Source of the DNA: Podocnemis expansa | Taxonomy: Eukaryota > Chordata > Testudines > Podocnemididae | Direction of reading: 5' to 3' | DNA: 64,000 bases | NCBI GenBank assembly: GCA_007922195.1 | Contig: ML681989.1 | Location: 50,281,893 to 50,345,892 of the forward strand | In this document: positions 1-11,200 of the stretch, one piece after another | How positions within the stretch are numbered: the first letter of the stretch is position 1 | Layout: every line of letters starts with the position of its first letter | Position numbers and translations under genes: made by a program | Notes under the pieces: model-generated | Databases searched by the model: none | Told to the model about the DNA's origin: nothing | What the model saw: the letters and a program-made list of their open reading frames with translations, nothing else

Positions 1-3000
1 CAAGGTCTTCCTTAGGACTTGTCTAGTTACCCAACACTACTGAGGAGCTCCATAGCCTACTGTCTGCTGCTGATAATTTTTCTAAGCTAAAGCAAAGCTA
101 AACTGACCTCATGTTTTCCCGTTTCAATGCTGCCCTTAGGTTTCCTTTATTAGGAGTAATAGAGAAGCTTCTTCTGGTCAGTTTTCACTTACAACTTGGA
201 AAAGCTCAAAGCAGCATTTGAAGCACTGGAGCAAGCTACAAGTGCCCAAGAAGACCCTGTGTAACTTTATATTCCATTTGGAAGGTTACCCACACAGGTA
301 ATAAAAGGACAAGAGGTAAAAGCTAGAGAAACTAGAGGCACCTTCTCGGGAAAGGACTTACTTTTCTTATGCAAATAGCATGCACAGGGCCTGACCACAC
401 CTCCACAGCACCATGTGTCTGGATTGTACACGTCCATTATTATAGATTATGAATGGTTCACCCAATATACAACACTGAGAAGTTTGTATTACAAAAATAC
501 AGAGAGACAGAGATCTAGAAGAGTGGGACAGCTATCTTAGTTTATTATACTCTCTCTCCAAAAACAAACAAACAAACAAAAAAAACCCCAAAACACACTA
601 CTGTCCAAAATTAAAATGCGTTGGTAAATAATCAGACACCTGCACATTTGGTAACAGTGTACTGAGAGCATCCAGAGTTCTCTAACATCACCACATCAAT
701 GTCAGTCAGATCTGTTCTGAACAAATTTAAAAGAAGCTGAACCAGCACCATTTTAAGTATCACTTTAAAAATACCTTTAAAAACAAAAGTAGTCATCTTT
801 ACTTTTTCTTTCATAAGAACACAAATCATTTTGTGCTTAACTCCCTGAACAGACGAGGTACAAAGGATCGTCACATTTCTGGTAGTTACGTTGTTTAGGT
901 CTCCAACCATACCAGAAACTACACGGTGTCTTTCAGAATGTTACAGGATGGTCTCCCTGTTGATGATGCACTTTGGAATAAGAAAGGGCAGGAACACTCT
1001 GATTACCCTTGTAGAGACACTTGTAAGGACCTTGGAGAAGCAGCAATCCTTACTGTGAACATCCAGGGATTGCAGCTGAGATTGGCAAGAAACAACTATT
1101 TAGTATTCCCCTCATTACTAATGAAATAAAGTGATATCAAATCAACTCGACTCTCGCATTTTTTTTTTCCACTGCAAGATCTGACCCGGAAATCCAAAAT
1201 GCCCTGCCGTGCCTTGCAAAGGATAACCCAAGGAATAAAAGGAGGAAGGATGTTCACTTTAGTCTCGTTATCATTAATTCTTCAGTCACTCTTTTTCTGC
1301 AGCATTGTTTCTAGAGAAAGGAGCGAGGCAACCACCAATGCCAGTAAATCACTAATAGGAGCAGTGCCATTCATTCCTGTCATCTCGCTGACTCTAACCC
1401 CAGACAATAGGAAACTCAGAGATACTCTCATGATGGCAGTGTGACATTCTCCTACTGCCAAGCTAGCAGATCAGCCCTTTCCTGACCATTTTAAAAGAGC
1501 AGGAATATTAGATGATTTTATACATAAACTTGTGACATTATAATCTGCCTATGCTAATGTTACAATGAAGGCAAAGCGAGAGAAGATACACTCAGGCAGA
1601 ACTGTAAAGTTATTAAAATATTTTGAGCAGCATCTTGATGACTATACTGTATTTGCAGACTATCAAATATATATATATATTTTGCCCCACAATTTCACTA
1701 TTAATTCCCTTAAAGACCAAAGATTTGCTTCTGTTCAGCAAAGTTCTACAACCGGCTACATGTATGACAAACCAGAAGAGAAGTCTGGCTGTCAGACAAC
1801 CCATACTTTGGCACTCTCTTCACAGACATGTACCCTGCATCAAAGCATTATCATAATGAAGTCAAATGCCTAGATTGGGGGGAAGGGGGATGGGGTGGGG
1901 AGTTGTGAATTGGGCTCAGAACAGCTTCAATAGTTTCACAGAACACAACTCTTGTGAACTGTATTCATATTTTACCACCAGATTCCACTCTCTCCTAAAT
2001 CTGGTTTGAAAGCCCCTTGGACCAGAGAGACAGGCCTTCCCAAATTCACAGAAGGACATTCTCCCCTCTTTGGGCTTATACACAGGTTAGCCTTCCCAAG
2101 GCACTCATGCCTCCCCTACACCCTTTATTCTGCAAAGAAAGAAGTGGCAAACACACTGGAGTTTTCTATTCAAATAATAAGCAGCAGGTAGACATGGAAT
2201 ATTTATCATAGTAAATGCAAAGTTTTCATAACCCATCTCTGAATAAGAAGGTAGGTTCTAAAACATGCAACTCACTGTAGCAGCATTTGCTGTTTGGACA
2301 ACACATTCTGACATCATTTGCTAACTTCCGTCCAGTCATACTAACCCCGCAACAAAAGCCACCTCTCGCTATCCTGTAAAACTGGAAACTGAAGAATGAC
2401 AACTCCACAAGTATTGTTTTCTACTTGAAGCACTACTGGTCACACTGTGTGAGAGAGCAATGATTTTTTAAAACTTTTTCTCCCCCATTTTTTCCATCTT
2501 CCTTTTCCTCCCAGCACAAATTCTGTTAACAATACATCTCCCAAACAATGTGAACAGGAAACACATACCTTAGGTTTTTAAACTGCAGCTCTTTCTTTAC
2601 AGACAAAGCAGCAACTAGCACCAGCTTTTCCTTGCCTCTTCAGTGACTTCTCACCACAGGCATTTAAGTAAGATGCCTTTTAGTCCTCATCCCAAAACTT
2701 CACTATATTAATTATCTGAACACAAACTAATATCCTCTTCAAGATAAAAACAGTCCAATTCACTCAAGCCACTTCAAACAGAATTCTGACTATCCCATGG
2801 GGGGAGAAGAAAATCCAGAATTTTACTTCCCTTCTTTGAATGCCTCTGCCTGGATATTTTCCATCCTTGTTTCCTTTTGCCTAAACTCACTATTTTCAGA
2901 ATCATGAGGTTTTTGTACCATTGCCAGTCACAGCAAGAGAATGCTAACCAGGCCAAAGGACAACTACTGAACGTTTGCTGTTTTGAGCCTTGATTACTCA

Positions 3001-3712
3001 TCTTTCAGTTTCTTGCCTGTGTGTAAGATTACCATTCTGTGCGCTAAGGAACAGAGACACTTAGCAAAAAGGTTGCAGAGCAATTCTTAACATCTGAATA
3101 TTAAGCTCCTTGCAAATAAAGGCATTATACTTATCACATCGAACTGCCATTAACAGCCTCTTCACACCCCACGTTTCCAAAAATCTCTGGCCTTTCACAC
3201 TAGTTTTATTTCTCTCTATCAAGGGTTAAACAGCATCTTTCTAATGCAATATTAAAGGAGCATAACTACCAGTTTGTCTATGCAGACATTTGCTGCTTGT
3301 AAAATTTATTTATTCTTACACGATTTTGTATTTAGTACTGCTCCAAATACTGTGGTTATCTACCCATATGCTTGCATCACATGACCCACACAGAAGTGAA
3401 TGTATCTGTGCTTAAATCACTTGATCTCTGAACAATCCTATGACTCATGACACATGCATCCCATAATTTATTGTGTTTGTGCTACAGAAATGCACCATAG
3501 AATCATTGCCACAGCAACATTTACTAGTCACCTTAGCAACAAAGCAGCTCCAGTGCTGTTCTCATATTGCCCACTAAGTCCTAAACAAGATGGAATGGTA
3601 TTAAAACGCTTATGGTTTAGCCCTTTATTTAACCAAGTTTGATTTTCTGTACTCTTCTGCAGGATCAGCCTAGAGTACTCCCCAGCAAGGATCTGCATTC
3701 TAAACACTGAAG

Positions 3713-4174
3713 CTGGGATCAGCGACCCTTGGCACGTGTACCAAGAGTGGCACATGAGCCCATTTGGAGCAGCACACAGCACTCTATGCACTGCCACCGA
3801 AATTGCTGCTCCCGCTGCTGAACTCCGGGCATCTTCTTTCAGCAGCAGAGGAAGAGCAGGCGTGTCCCCAAATGCTGCTATGGGCAGTTTTGGCAGCAGC
3901 TGCAGGGGAGGGCGCCTAGACATGCCACCAAAAGAAGCTGCAGAGAGCAGCCTTTTCCAGGAGTGTGCCTGGGCACACCCCCCAGCTGTTGCCAAAAAGC
4001 TGCAGCTGAAGTGGCTTTCAGCCACGGAGGAGGGAGCACTCCAGTCAGGGCTGCCACCAAATTTTCAGGCAGTGGCTGCCCCCCCCCTTTTTTTTTGTGG
4101 AGGGGTTGCCAGTAGCTGCTGAGGGATAGGGAAGAGGGCCTGGCATGGGGGTTGGCAAAGGCTGCTGACCCCCG
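3713..4174. mobile_element. hAT-like nonautonomous element with 8-bp TSD
   Basis: The left end ctgggatcagcgaccc and the right end ggctgctgacccccg form imperfect terminal inverted repeats. The flanks are cactgaag (3705-3712) and cactgaaa (4175-4182), a 7/8 target-site duplication of hAT length. The interior is GC-rich with no transposase. It explains the open frames on both strands here, which are not genes. Confidence 0.75.
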
Positions 4175-4885
4175 CACTGAAAAAACATTTTAGAAGTCAT
4201 CAGACATTACAGAACAGTTTCATTAAGAGGGAGGGGGAAGGCTTTGCCCACGTTTCCACTTAACTAAATCCCCAAGACAGGCCAGAAACAAAAACTGGAG
4301 CTATGAGATGGTTATAAAAATTGTTTTAAAAAAGGTGTGACAAAAATATTTTTATTATATTATTATTGCTGTTGGAGTCAAAGTTTAAGCAGTGTCTTGA
4401 AACAGCCACTAGCTCTTAACAGCAATGATCATGTGTTATGTTCCATGCACCAAAGGCAACTGCACAAGCACAGAGCCTTACAGTCGTGACTGGAGCTCTG
4501 CAAGATCACAGCAGCTGAGCTGTGTACCATATGTTGCAGGATCAAACTTTAAATTTTCCCCCTCCTCCTCCTCCTCAATGCACATTGGCCAGCTAAAAGT
4601 TCACAGCAGGATTCAGATTTAACATTTTACCAGCAATTACTAATCAATCAATGAATTGTGCTCATGAATTTACTGTCAGTATCTGGAAGGTCCACTACTA
4701 CAATTTAGATATAAATTTATGAACACTATATAAAATGAAATGTAGCATCTTTGCAACATCAAGATCCAGCACAGGAGGCAGATCATAAGCTAGGAGAAGT
4801 TACAAATTACAGCTGTTTAAAGTTCCATTCAATTTTAAAGCTTTCAACAGAAAACAGGAATTGATGGGGGGAGGAGGGAGCAGTA

Positions 4886-4937
4886 AAAATATTTACATTT
4901 TCTCCCATGTGAAAATATTTACATTTTCTCCCATGGT
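4886..4937. repeat. 26-bp tandem direct duplication
   Basis: Two nearly identical copies of a unit beginning aaaatatttacattttctcc stand head to tail with period 26. This looks like a recent local duplication. Confidence 0.85.
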
Positions 4938-5164
4938 CACTGTTGTTGAAAGCCACAGCTGGTAAACTGAGGAGAACACTAGGCAAGGTTTATCAAATCT
5001 TTGCCAGTTATTACTTTGTTAAAGACATGTGTCAGGACTCCCAGAAATTCAAGCTGCCCCAGAACACCAAAAACACCATGCTACACTCAGGCAATCAGAT
5101 CCCTGATTTAATCAGCTGCCTGTACCAAGGAGCAGAAGGTGAAGAAGGGCAGTAACATTTTACT

Positions 5165-5425
5165 GAGGTCAGTTCTAAACTACAAACTTACACCGGTATA
5201 ACACTGTCGCCCAAGGGCATGAGAGATCCACTCCTTTGAACGATACAGTTACACTGACCTAACCCCCCTTTCTGTAAACTCCACTATGTTGATGGGATGG
5301 CATCTTCTGTTGACACACCACTTGTGGGGTGAAATAACTATACTGATGGTAGAAACTAACATCAAAGTAGTAGCATCTTCACTGAAGCACTACAGCAATG
5401 CAGATGCACAGCTGCAACACTGTAA
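5165..5425. mobile_element. Old MITE-like element, right end truncated
   Basis: The stretch from ttctaaactacaaacttacacc through the segment with gcagctgcaacactgtaa resembles an abundant reptile nonautonomous DNA element with short 'ctacactac' ends (family recalled, not searched). The right terminus is missing, and a second element starts directly after it. Confidence 0.45.
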
Positions 5426-5928
5426 AGGGCATATCTACACTACAAAATTATGTCAACCCAAGTTACAGTGACATACAGCCACCATGGCAATTGAACTGGT
5501 TCTGCATGTCCACACTACATGTCTTGTGCTGGCAGCACACTTCTCCACCAGGAGGGTGTGCACCAATTTACCTGTCAGCGTGGAGCGTTTTGCCATGGCT
5601 TCCAAAAGGCAGCACCAGCTGATGTAAGCAATGCAGCGTCTACACTGACAACATCAATCAAAGAACTACACCTCTCATGGAGATAGAGTTATTAAGTCAG
5701 CATAGCAGACAACATACATCAGCAGGAGCAACATTTTTGTGTAGATAGTTACAGTTGGGTTGATGCAAGTTAATAATGTAGTGGCTAGCTCCTCTGCTAA
5801 TGATGCAGAAGGTCCTGGGGTCAAACCCCAGGGGGTTGGACTTGATGATCTCATGAGGTCCCTTCCAACCCTATGATTCTATTCTAAGTTGCCTTGCATC
5901 AACTGAAGTCAGCAGTATAGACCTGTGC
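5426..5928. mobile_element. MITE-like element interrupted by a SINE
   Basis: It starts with gggcatatctacactac and ends with agtatagacctgtgc, which are imperfect inverted complements. The span is lengthened by the tRNA/CR1-type SINE inside its right part. No transposase frame was seen. Confidence 0.5.
5774..5886 (+). mobile_element. tRNA-derived SINE with CR1-type 3' tail
   Basis: The left part carries a B-box-like gggtcaaacccc inside a tRNA-like arm, preceded by an A-box-like tagctcctctgct. The right part, ggttggacttgatgatctc through ccttccaaccctatgattct, is a typical CR1 3' end. This composition lets a Pol III transcript use CR1 machinery. It sits inside the older MITE-like element. Confidence 0.7.
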
Positions 5929-8057
5929 TAAGTACAAACCTGCCTCGAGAACTGAAATCAATACTTTCAAGTCTAGCTGCTGCAAAACCCACCATGTGAA
6001 AGAGAAGCTCTCTTACCAAAAGAAAGCTGCATTATTAAAAGTTTACAGATTTAGCAATTTTAGCAAGCCTATAAAACCACCCATTAATTCATAGCTAATT
6101 AATGGAGCACAAGAACATGCTCACAAAAAGTCATAACACCCACCCCGCTTCTAATAATTCTTTATTAGTGCCAAATGCATTTCATCCAATGGAGTCTCAT
6201 GAACCAGAACACTGCTAAGTTATGGATTCAAGGAAACTGTAAATTGTACGGCTTGGTTTTTGCTACTTTCTGCATCATCTAAAGTGCCATATTAAGACTA
6301 TTACATCTCTAATAGTGAGGGATGATCCTTAAACAAGTGAGATGTGCTTCCAAAGAAACCTCTCTCTGTCCCCCTCCATCCCCCCCGACACCCTTTCTTC
6401 CCTCATCCTCTGGACTATTCCTGCTTTCTTTCTTATCAATCAATTCTAGCTCTAACTATTTTTGGCAATAGCCTGTGCTTTCCTTCACCTCTACTCCTTT
6501 GAGCACTTAGGGGACCTGCCGCCCCTTCAACAGCAGCATCCAGCTGGCAGGACCCAGATGATGATGCTCTTTAATCTTTACAACACTTGGATGTTTCAGA
6601 ACACATGTGGGATTTAAAGGAGGGCATTACAAGCAGTGCTGGGAAATGAAGGAAGTTCTAGCTGCAGCACCCAGTATAAAGATCATCACGCTTATGATCA
6701 ACAATGGGATACTGTAAAACAACAAGGCCTTTACTTTGCTCCTGGAAACTCACTCAATACATCTTAGGAATGGAATGCCAAGCTTCTGATAGCTAAAGTT
6801 CAATTGTCATTTTGATGCTCGATGTAGATCAAGAATTGCTTTACCAAACTACTTTTTTGTTCACATATTCTATTTCACTAACGGCAACACTACAGTCACT
6901 TGACTTGAGTGAGGAACTGAGCAGGTCCAGAACATCATGCTATCCACCCAAATTATTAAACAAAGATCAGGACAACAACTCACAATTATTAAAATCCCCT
7001 AGATAACATTTTCTACCAGCCCTGCTCGTAAGTCCCCAACTACAGAGAGGCACATCAACTGAATAAATTACACATATACTGTAGAGCATCCATACTCTTC
7101 CAACACTGTTCTTGCATTGCAGTTTTGAATTTTCTGTGAATAATAAAACAGTAAGCAGCTCCTTAACTACTTTTTAAAAGCAGCTGTAAGGAAAACAGTT
7201 TGGAGACTGCTGGAGCCCGGATCACTTGTAAAATTATTGCTAATTCATAGCAAGTATATGTTAAAAATTAGTAAAATATAGGAAAAGGGGGGCTTTGTGG
7301 TTTTTGCAATAGAGCTCATGACAACACTTTCACGCACATCCCTCCCTCCTCCCCCCCAAGTCTCTTTCCCTTGGCCCAACACATCAGCAAGAAGCTGTTT
7401 CACAGCACGGTGACTGTCCTTGAGGACTTCTGATGGTCTAACACATACATACCCTGCCACTGTAGTAAGTGGAGAGGAATGAGCTAGTCACACATGCACT
7501 TTTCAATTTCACAGCTATAGTTTTTATAAATATTTGCCCCCCCCACCCCCACCCCCCCAGAGAAGGAAAGCTGTGTTACTGGAACTTAACTGTGCTGCCC
7601 CTTTTTAACCACAACTCCCCCAAAGGAAAAGTGATCGTACAGCAAGGCCTTGGGTTTTTAGTTCAGCTGTTAAGGTACGAGTTTATCTCCAGAAAAGTAG
7701 ACCCATGTATGACGACAACTGCTATTTAAAATTATATTAACCTGCTATTTTCACAGCAACTATACTGTCAAAAGGTACAACTTCTCAACAGACTTTCAGA
7801 GATCCAAAAAAAAATATGCCTGGAAAGCAGCACAGGTCACAACTCTATACATGGAAATGTGACTCTGGATACTGTTATGTAAATTTGAATTAGTTACTGC
7901 TGTCACTATTAATCACTCTTATTTACAACATTCTCTAGTGAACATAAAAATTCTACTGGTTTCCATGCATTACGCCGTTTTAGTACAAACTGCTGTGATA
8001 TACGTACATGTGCATGCGCGCGCACACACACCAAGAAGCCATCTAAAATTTGCTTAC

Positions 8058-8241
8058 ATCTATCATTGTCATTTTGGTCAGCAATGGCATCTTCCAGAGT
8101 GACAGACTTTGGCTTCTTTTCATTATTCCCCTTCAAGTTTTCCCAGTCTGCCTGGTTGAATCTGCAGACCTCTGAGTCTTTGGTTGCTGTGTGGCCTTCT
8201 CTCTCTCTCATCTCCAACTCTGAGAAGCGCATCATTGCACG
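8058..8241 (-). other. BCOR: BCOR coding exon 6 (184 nt), last exon in window
   Basis: The acceptor TTTCTTTCTAG|CGTGC opens [16 protein letters not shown], followed by a segment rich in Lys/Glu ([20 protein letters not shown]). The donor AGAT|GTAAGC leaves a phase-1 split codon; human BCOR continues with Cys-Glu-Tyr here. Open frame continues a little past the donor (through CA/CG-rich intron around 8010-8030), but that extension has no BCOR similarity and is intron. The next exon is not found between 1 and 8057. Confidence 0.94.
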
Positions 8242-11200
8242 CTAGAAAGAAAATTGATATGAAAAAAAATCTCACAATAAAAGCTACTCCATTTACCTTA
8301 CCTTATATTTCCAAAGAAAAATCTGCTCAAAACCAAGGTTTGAGATAGATAGCTAATATATACAGTTTAAAATATCTAAGTTATATAAAAATATATATAT
8401 ACAAAGCTTCTAGTATCTATACACAAATATCCACACAATTCTTTCATATATAAAGGTATACTGTATATAAATGAAAACATTCTGTTTTGGAGGTAAAAAT
8501 AAGAAAACAAAAAAACAGAAAAACAGAAACTTCACAATGAATAAAGACGGCCATGGCCCACAACTTCCCTTTGTGTATTTGGAAATGAAATTTAACTCAA
8601 AGGTTTATGTAAGATTCTAGTAATAAAAATTTGAAGAACTGACCTCACAGTAAGCAGCAGGTAGACATAAAATACTGTCCTCTTGTAATCCTTCCATCTA
8701 TGTAATTAAAATGGGCACTCAATGGATCATTTAAATAATTTCATCCATTTTTATAAGCATAAACCAATTCTTTTCTTAACAATACAAAACAATTTGGCTT
8801 AACTCATCTTTTTCATTAAACGTAAAATATCTTAAGGAAATTCCTATATAATATCTGTCTTTGTTCAACATCAAATTCGATACTGCTTGTATTCCTTTAC
8901 TACATACATGATTGGTGAAAAAAAGTTGCATAAAACCCACCAACACACGGCTGCTATTCCTCTCCACCAAATGTCACATATGGCATACTAATCAGAACTT
9001 CTGGATATCCTTTGCTATCTTATAATACAGGCCTACCAAGAAGCTACAGCAACCACTAGTTTAACATATCATGCATTCTTCAGCACCCTCTGTAACTGCA
9101 GAATATTTAATACTTATGTTAGCAGCATTCTATCAGTTCTCATTTACAGCATTTTTTAACTGACTGCTGAATATAAACAGGTCACATCTCCTACCACTCA
9201 CATAACCTGGCTTCACAGTTTAACAAACAAAAAAATTGTTACCATTTCTGGCAACATCTACGCCAAACAACATATTCCCCACAAGTACAGGATCTATTAA
9301 ATTTCATACTTGACTGTGACTTCATAAACAAAAGCACAAACAAATGTTTTGGTAGTTAAACCTCACAGACTCACCTGCAGTGCCCGCTGCTCTCGACTGA
9401 GTTGACTAGAATCTGCATACAGTTCAGTTGTAACACACTTGAATCGATCACCTACATAGCCAGCAGAGTTTGCAATTCTTTTTGCCAATTTAGATGGCTT
9501 GGGTTTTTTGCCATCAGTAGATTCTAGATCATCAGTTCCATCTTTGGTATACGTCAGACTAGCTTCAACATTTGACTGTGTATTTCCCATACAAAGCTGT
9601 TTTGCACCATCCTGTACTTTGCCAAAAGACATCGCTGGACCATCATTCCCGTGAGTATTCTCTAAGAAAGCAGAAGGCTGAACTGGTAATCTTTCTTTAT
9701 TTTGGCTTCCTGATACATCCTCTTTTCTTAAATTGAATAATGATGAATTCTGGGCCTGTTTTAAATTATAAGTTTCATGAAAATCATTATTTCTTCCGAA
9801 CTCTTCTCTCATTACAACAAAATCCCTGTGCTGCAACACTTGTTCTACCTTGCGTTTTGTGGGGTCATTAGCTTGATTACTACTTTCAGAAGTAAGCCCA
9901 GTTGTTTTTGCTACATTTGTTTCACTTTTCACATCTTGTTCATCTCTCAGATCTGAAAATGTATGTTTGTCACTTTTGGCAGCATTTTTACTATGACTTG
10001 AACTCTGGTGCGATTTTGTGTTCTTGTCAACAGGTACTTCATAATGTATTTTTGTACTCGTTTCCAGCACCTCTGGCAATCTGCTCCTTACAGCAGGATC
10101 CTCATAGCGGAGCCTTTCATGTGACCTAGATCTCCTTTCTGATTTTTCATCTTTATTTATTTCCAAAGCTGAATGTTGTAACATCAGAGGATGCACCATC
10201 CCTATCCCCAGTGCATCCTGATAGGTCATAAATTCCCCTCTGGTAGCTGGCAGGGTGTATGGAATGCCAGGTTTGGGAGCCAGGTGCCCAGGGAAAAGAC
10301 TGCCATTGGGTAATAAAAGCGAATGAGGGTACACAGGTCCTTTTCCATGTAAAGATAAAGGGCTTATAGCTATACCCTCTGGAACTGGGTATGGGAGATA
10401 ACTTCTTGGATACGGTAATGGTGGAGATCGGAATGCCTCATTTGGAGGTAAAAACATGGAACCTGATGCAAGGGTATTCTCATTTGCTTTGAAACTTGAT
10501 TCTTGATTACTGGATTTAGTCACTTTACTGCTATGCTTTGCAGATGTTGCTAAAGGTTGTCCGATATGCTGTATGACAGATGCAGTACTTTCTCCTGCAC
10601 TCCTGTTTGTCTTGGCGCAATCTACGTTGGCATTTGGAGCAGGTGATGCAGATGCTGGCCGACCTCCACTTGACACAGCCCCAGAAACGTTACTGACTAC
10701 TGCTTCTGTGCCACCCATCCTAGGGCAAGAAGAACTTCTTTGTTGTGGTATCACCCAGTCCAATGCTTTGTTTTTCAACTGCATGTTTTTACCACTGGTA
10801 TCTTCATTGGGACTTGGACCAGGAACAATCCAGGATGAGGGTGCAGTGCTAATTATTTCAGGTCTATAGATAGGACAACCATTTCCCGAAGGAGAAATAG
10901 TTTCTTTCTGAACATCGCTTCCAGGTAAAACTAACCCACTTCCGGCTCGGCTATGAACTAAAACAGTTGGTGCCATTTTTTTTACAAGGTCAGATTTGGT
11001 TGTCTCTGCATCAACAACTTTTGATGACAAGTCCAGTGGTTTGTCTGTGACATCTTTGGTAGCTGTTTGTTTTTCTAGTGGCAGAGGTGACCTGCTATCC
11101 TTTCTATCATGACCTGTTTTTCTTGCATGTGTTGTAGCTTGCTGGGAAACTTCACCGGTATCATGTGTTTTGGGAACTTTTCCATTAGACAGTCGTGAAG

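Larger units (their letters stand above)
1..8057 (-). other. BCOR: BCOR intron 6 (partial)
   Basis: No further BCOR exon was recognisable on the minus strand, so this intron is longer than 8 kb. It is AT-rich, unique-looking sequence interrupted by a hAT-like element (3713-4174), two older MITE-like elements (5165-5425, 5426-5928) with a nested SINE, a 26-bp direct duplication at 4886-4937, and short low-complexity tracts (AT repeat near 1667-1680, C runs near 7540, CA/CG run near 8010). No other gene is supported in it. Confidence 0.8.

Noticed and set aside
5800..5835. Possible tRNA gene
   Set aside because: It has a B-box-like sequence but no complete cloverleaf, and is fused to a CR1 tail; it is a SINE head.
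7909..8057. Extension of BCOR exon 6 reading frame past the donor
   Set aside because: Sequence after AGAT|GTAAGC has no BCOR similarity and runs through a CA/CG repeat; it is intron.
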